Assembly (NCBI RefSeq): GCF_032085515.1
Contig: NZ_JASXSX010000002.1
Location: 68,954 to 132,953 of the forward strand
Length of the DNA stretch: 64,000 nt
Source: Gleimia hominis
Lineage (GTDB): Bacteria > Actinomycetota > Actinomycetes > Actinomycetales > Actinomycetaceae
Direction: 5' to 3'
The translations under genes and the position numbers were made by a program. A model generated the notes under the pieces. That model saw only the letters and a list, made by a program, of their open reading frames with translations. It was not told the DNA's origin and did not search any database. Numbering within the stretch: position 1 is the first letter of the stretch; each line of letters opens with the position of its first letter. Below are positions 61,281 through 64,000 of the stretch, piece after piece.

Positions 61281-62867
61281 ATGAAGGCTGTGCACGAACT
61301 ACCACTAATCCGCTCGGTACGCTCTAAAGCGTGGGGGCTGACGCTTGCGATTATGGCGGTGGCGGCACTGATCCGCCTGCCCGGGTTGAGCGCCATACCG
61401 ACCATAATTTTTGACGAAACCTACTATGTCAAAGACGGGTGGTCCCTCACGCAATTGGGGTATGAGGGCAAGTGGGAAACGGCGGATGCGAACGCGGTTC
61501 CTCAGGGGGATCCGGGGGCGGAACGCGATACGATTAACAAGGCGTTCGCGCGCGGGGACACTTCGGGGCTGAGTAGTAAGGCAGCGTACGTGGTGCATCC
61601 GCAGACTGGGAAGTGGCTGATCGGAATGGGGATGCGTCTGTTTGGCCAGTCGGATCCGGTGGGCTGGCGGATTGCCACTGCGGTGGCTGGGGTTTTCTGC
61701 GTCATGCTGGTGTGCCGGTTAGCGTGGCACTTGTCTTATTCGCGTATTGCCGTTGGCCTAGCGGGGAGTTTTGTGACGCTTGACGGGGTCAGTATCGTGC
61801 TGTCGCGCACCGGGTTACTGGATGTTTTTCTGGCCCTGTTCACTCTTGCTGCTTTTTTGTGCATCGTGTTGGATTACCGCATGTCCAGCGCGGTGCTGCA
61901 CCGAAAATACATGGAAACTGCAGTCCCTCCGCTTTCACTGGAGCGCCGCATCAGTTTACCCGTACGCGGCAAAGCGTGGCTTGGCCCATCTGCGGGGCGG
62001 CGTCCATGGATGCTCGCGGCAGGAGTGTTCGCAGGGCTAGCCATTTCTGTTAAATGGTCTGGTCTTTATGTCCTCGCGGCCCTGGGGATCTTTGTGGTGT
62101 TATTTGAGTTCGCTCGGCGCCGCAAGCGTGAGCCGCACCCGTTTTTCACGGCCGTTATCGGCGAAGGTCTTCCCGCTTTTGTCACTTTAGTCCCAACCGC
62201 TGCGGTGGTGTACGTACTTTCGTGGTGGTCCTGGTTTGCGCATTCTAACGCGTGGGGGCGTGTGCACAGCGGGGTGTGGGGAACGTTATCTGACTGGTGG
62301 CAGTACCACCTCCAAATGTATGAGTTCCACCGCGGCCTAGGTTCGCACCACAGTTACATGTCGTCGGCACCGCAGTGGTTACTGCAGTTGCGTCCGACCT
62401 CGTTTGCCTACCAAAAACCAGGGGGTAGCTGTGGTTCCTCTGAATGTGTGCAAGCGGTGCTGGCACTGGGGAATCCGCTGCTGTGGTGGTTGGGCGCAGC
62501 CGCCCTCGTGCTGCTCGTGGTCGTATTTGCGCACAGGCTTTGGCGACACCAAAACGTTTTCGTTGAGGGCGTTCTGCTAACTGGTTACGCGGCTACGTAT
62601 TTACCGTGGTTCCTTTATTTAGATCGCACCACTTTTAACTTTTACACGGTGGTTCTTGCCCCGTTTGTTGCGTTGACCCTAACTTGGGCGGTTCGGGAAG
62701 TCGCCGCACTAGCTTTCCCACGTTCCCCAGTATTTGCACTGCTTGTGGTTGCACTCGTTTTCACCCTGGTGGTGGTTACCGCACTGTTCTTTATGCCTAT
62801 TTGGACGGGGCAGACCATTTCATACGACGCGTGGCATTTACGCATGTGGCTACCCTCGTGGGTGTAG
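61281..62867 (+). CDS. pmt: Dolichyl-phosphate-mannose--protein mannosyltransferase (PMT, GT39)
   Basis: This 528-residue polytopic GT-C enzyme transfers mannose from a polyprenyl phosphate to secreted proteins. The first extracytoplasmic loop has the Asp-Glu pair in FDETYYVKDGWSLTQLGYEGKW, followed by VHPQTGKWLIGMGMRLFG and WRIATAVAGV, the typical bacterial Pmt pattern. About ten hydrophobic segments follow. The GTG at 61218 lies inside the 17-bp repeat array; the ATG at 61281 is more plausible though its ribosome site is weak. The gene is divergent from rsmI, as in mycobacteria (Rv1002c). Its 3' end is tandemly repeated. Confidence 0.91.
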   Translation: MKAVHELPLIRSVRSKAWGLTLAIMAVAALIRLPGLSAIPTIIFDETYYVKDGWSLTQLGYEGKWETADANAVPQGDPGAERDTINKAFARGDTSGLSSKAAYVVHPQTGKWLIGMGMRLFGQSDPVGWRIATAVAGVFCVMLVCRLAWHLSYSRIAVGLAGSFVTLDGVSIVLSRTGLLDVFLALFTLAAFLCIVLDYRMSSAVLHRKYMETAVPPLSLERRISLPVRGKAWLGPSAGRRPWMLAAGVFAGLAISVKWSGLYVLAALGIFVVLFEFARRRKREPHPFFTAVIGEGLPAFVTLVPTAAVVYVLSWWSWFAHSNAWGRVHSGVWGTLSDWWQYHLQMYEFHRGLGSHHSYMSSAPQWLLQLRPTSFAYQKPGGSCGSSECVQAVLALGNPLLWWLGAAALVLLVVVFAHRLWRHQNVFVEGVLLTGYAATYLPWFLYLDRTTFNFYTVVLAPFVALTLTWAVREVAALAFPRSPVFALLVVALVFTLVVVTALFFMPIWTGQTISYDAWHLRMWLPSWV

Positions 62868-62907
62868 TAGCTAACCGCGCGGGTGAGTAGCTAACCGCGC
62901 GGGTGAG
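62868..62907 (+). repeat. Two 20-bp tandem repeats directly after the mannosyltransferase stop
   Basis: Units 62868-62887 and 62888-62907 are identical, each starting with TAGCTAACC and containing GGGTGAG. They resemble the gene end (GGGTGTAG at 62860-62867). A degenerate third unit follows. Confidence 0.85.
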
Positions 62908-62936
62908 TATCTGCCCGCGTCAGTGTAGCAACCTGC

Positions 62937-63746
62937 TTACTGCATGTTGGGAACAACCGAGGTGGTTGCCTCAATAAAGAAGTCAGTCAGCTGCGCGGGT
63001 TGCTGATGCCCCATGCCTTCTACAATCTCAAGCGTGCTTCCTGGAATGAGTTCGTGCAGTAGGCGCGCTTCTTCCACGTCAATCACCCTATCTTCGTCCC
63101 CATGCACAATTATTGTCGGTACTTTAATTCCCTTCGTTTCCTCCGCCCACGGATCGGTAGCAGCCATCGCAGCCCCTTGGCGTTCGTTGCCAACAAATGA
63201 CACGCCGCGTTCCCACATTCGTCGCGCAAGCTTCTCAACGTGACCTTCCGGGTACGGGTACTTACTGCCCGCAAGACGCGGCATACTCTTTTCGCGGTAT
63301 TGCACATAACTTTCAACGTCTTCAAACGGTGCCTGCGTGTTCACTGGAACTTCGGTAGCTGGCGTGTGTTTTGCGCGCGTGTAGAACAGGCCCAGTCCAA
63401 GCACTTCTTCCGGGTATTTTATTGCGAGTAGTTGGGAAATCATTCCACCCATTGACCGGCCCGTAAGTACCGATGGTTTTCCGCAATGCTTTATGAGGGC
63501 GTGCGTGTCCTCCACCATGTCGTGAAGCGTGTACCGACTGCTTGCACGCAGCGACCGGCCCACATCCCGGTTATCGAATGACACCACGTCATACCCAGCC
63601 TCAGCTAATCCTGTTAAACACTGTTGCGGAATCGCGATGCGTTGAGCACTGTGACCTTCAATATTAATAATGAGGGGACCATCGGGGTTACCGATGCGCT
63701 CGTAACAAATGCTTTCGTTAGGCCTGACCTCTAAGAATTGTTCCAT
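62937..63746 (-). CDS. Alpha/beta hydrolase
   Basis: This 269-residue hydrolase has the oxyanion region INIEGHSAQR. The nucleophile elbow is GRSMGG (Ser near residue 95), the acid IIVHGDEDRVIDV (Asp) and the His in VEGMGHQQPAQL, all in normal order. DVVSFDNRDVGRS is typical of the peptidase S33-like group. The substrate is unknown. There is no signal peptide. It lies downstream of the rRNA operon on the same strand, after a G/T-rich (plus-strand) gap with no ORF of protein character. Confidence 0.88.
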   Translation of the reverse strand: MEQFLEVRPNESICYERIGNPDGPLIINIEGHSAQRIAIPQQCLTGLAEAGYDVVSFDNRDVGRSLRASSRYTLHDMVEDTHALIKHCGKPSVLTGRSMGGMISQLLAIKYPEEVLGLGLFYTRAKHTPATEVPVNTQAPFEDVESYVQYREKSMPRLAGSKYPYPEGHVEKLARRMWERGVSFVGNERQGAAMAATDPWAEETKGIKVPTIIVHGDEDRVIDVEEARLLHELIPGSTLEIVEGMGHQQPAQLTDFFIEATTSVVPNMQ

Positions 63747-63923
63747 ACCTCAGTGTATGGGCCTACCGTGTGGTTTACGCAAGTGCTTGGGTGCTGCTTT
63801 TGGTCGTAGCTGTGTTCTGGCTTGCGAGTGTTATGTGGCTTGCGCGTTTAGGTCAAGCACGTGCGTGTTGTTTGAGTGTGTTCTGGTTTGCGTGTGTGTT
63901 ACACGTGGTTTTGGTGGGTGTGT

Positions 63924-63959
63924 TTTGGGGGCCGGCACTAGTGTGTGCCGGCCCCCAAA
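63924..63959 (-). terminator. 15-bp hairpin after the 5S rRNA gene
   Basis: A perfect stem TTTGGGGGCCGGCAC/GTGCCGGCCCCCAAA with a 6-base loop lies about 20 bp past the 5S 3' end. It is the likely terminator of the rRNA operon. A classical U-run is absent on the minus strand. Confidence 0.8.
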
Positions 63960-63977
63960 TTGTTTAATGTGTTTTGT

Positions 63978-64000
63978 GTGTGGCGGTGTCTTACTCTCCC
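63978..64000 (-). rRNA. rrf: 5S rRNA, 3' end only (continues beyond window)
   Basis: On the minus strand the last bases read GGGAGAGTAAGACACCGCC, the conserved 3' end of actinobacterial 5S rRNA. The rest of the gene and the rRNA operon lie outside the window. The exact 3' nucleotide is uncertain by a few bases. Confidence 0.8.

Noticed and set aside
63770..63967. 65-residue hydrophobic frame before the 5S gene
   Set aside because: It arises from G/T-rich sequence, overlaps the rRNA terminator hairpin and has no ribosome site.

Overview
The window is a chromosomal segment of an actinobacterium. The gene orders pth-mfd-lipoprotein-eno-ftsB-DUF501-ppx, sucC-sucD-perM, metG/rsmI/PMT and Z-prenyl synthase/TrhA/greA all match blocks found around the same genes in Mycobacterium and other Actinomycetota. 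The moderate G+C (estimated by eye in the high fifties), the LAKTG surface protein, the class-II isocitrate dehydrogenase and the giant 2-hydroxyacyl-CoA-dehydratase-activase-like protein suggest an anaerobic or facultative member of the Actinomycetaceae (Mobiluncus/Varibaculum/Arcanobacterium-like). Genus is an inference. No insertion sequence, prophage, CRISPR array or restriction cluster was seen; this is core chromosome with a few accessory genes.

Layout. 1-9.9 kb: end of a Kup K+ transporter, YchF, RmuC, IspH, exonuclease VII (xseA-xseB), a short-chain Z-prenyl diphosphate synthase, a TrhA/hemolysin III protein, GreA and an AI-2E-family transporter. 10-16.4 kb: MsrA, FKBP, Bax-inhibitor-1 protein, an unusual tRNA, NhaA, Ppx/GppA, DUF501 and FtsB. 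16.5-25.3 kb: enolase, a SurA-like lipoprotein, Mfd, Pth, a 2H phosphoesterase and a YihY membrane protein. 25.4-27.3 kb: a 38-residue membrane peptide and a sortase-anchored surface protein. 27.3-33.7 kb: ExoIII, the one-carbon cluster glyA-folD and purU, then a GpsA-like dehydrogenase with a SorC-type regulator. 34-42 kb: malate dehydrogenase, phosphoglucose isomerase, a tandem-domain eukaryote-type phosphofructokinase, an orphan adenine methylase and isocitrate dehydrogenase. 42-56 kb: the 1493-residue activase-like protein facing a TetR regulator, PerM/DUF6350, SucDC, PcrA/UvrD and a response regulator with a PspC-type histidine kinase. 56.5-64 kb: a PspC protein, an acidic-repeat membrane protein, MetRS, RsmI, a protein mannosyltransferase, an alpha/beta hydrolase and the 3' end of a 5S rRNA gene entering from the right edge.

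The genes form a coherent central-metabolism block: glycolysis (pfk, pgi, eno), TCA steps (icd, mdh, sucCD), one-carbon flux (glyA, folD, purU) and genome maintenance (mfd, pcrA, xseAB, rmuC, xthA).

The most unusual signals are: (1) a tRNA gene with a UAA (Leu) anticodon in a short-variable-loop class I body; (2) a fused double phosphofructokinase resembling animal/fungal PFK-1; (3) a recurring pattern in which the last codons and stop codon of unrelated genes are copied in short degenerate tandem arrays just downstream (Bax inhibitor, nhaA, metG, the mannosyltransferase and, with gaps, folD), with related in-frame tail repeats in xseA, the SorC regulator and perM; (4) several operator-like palindromes in divergent or upstream regions.
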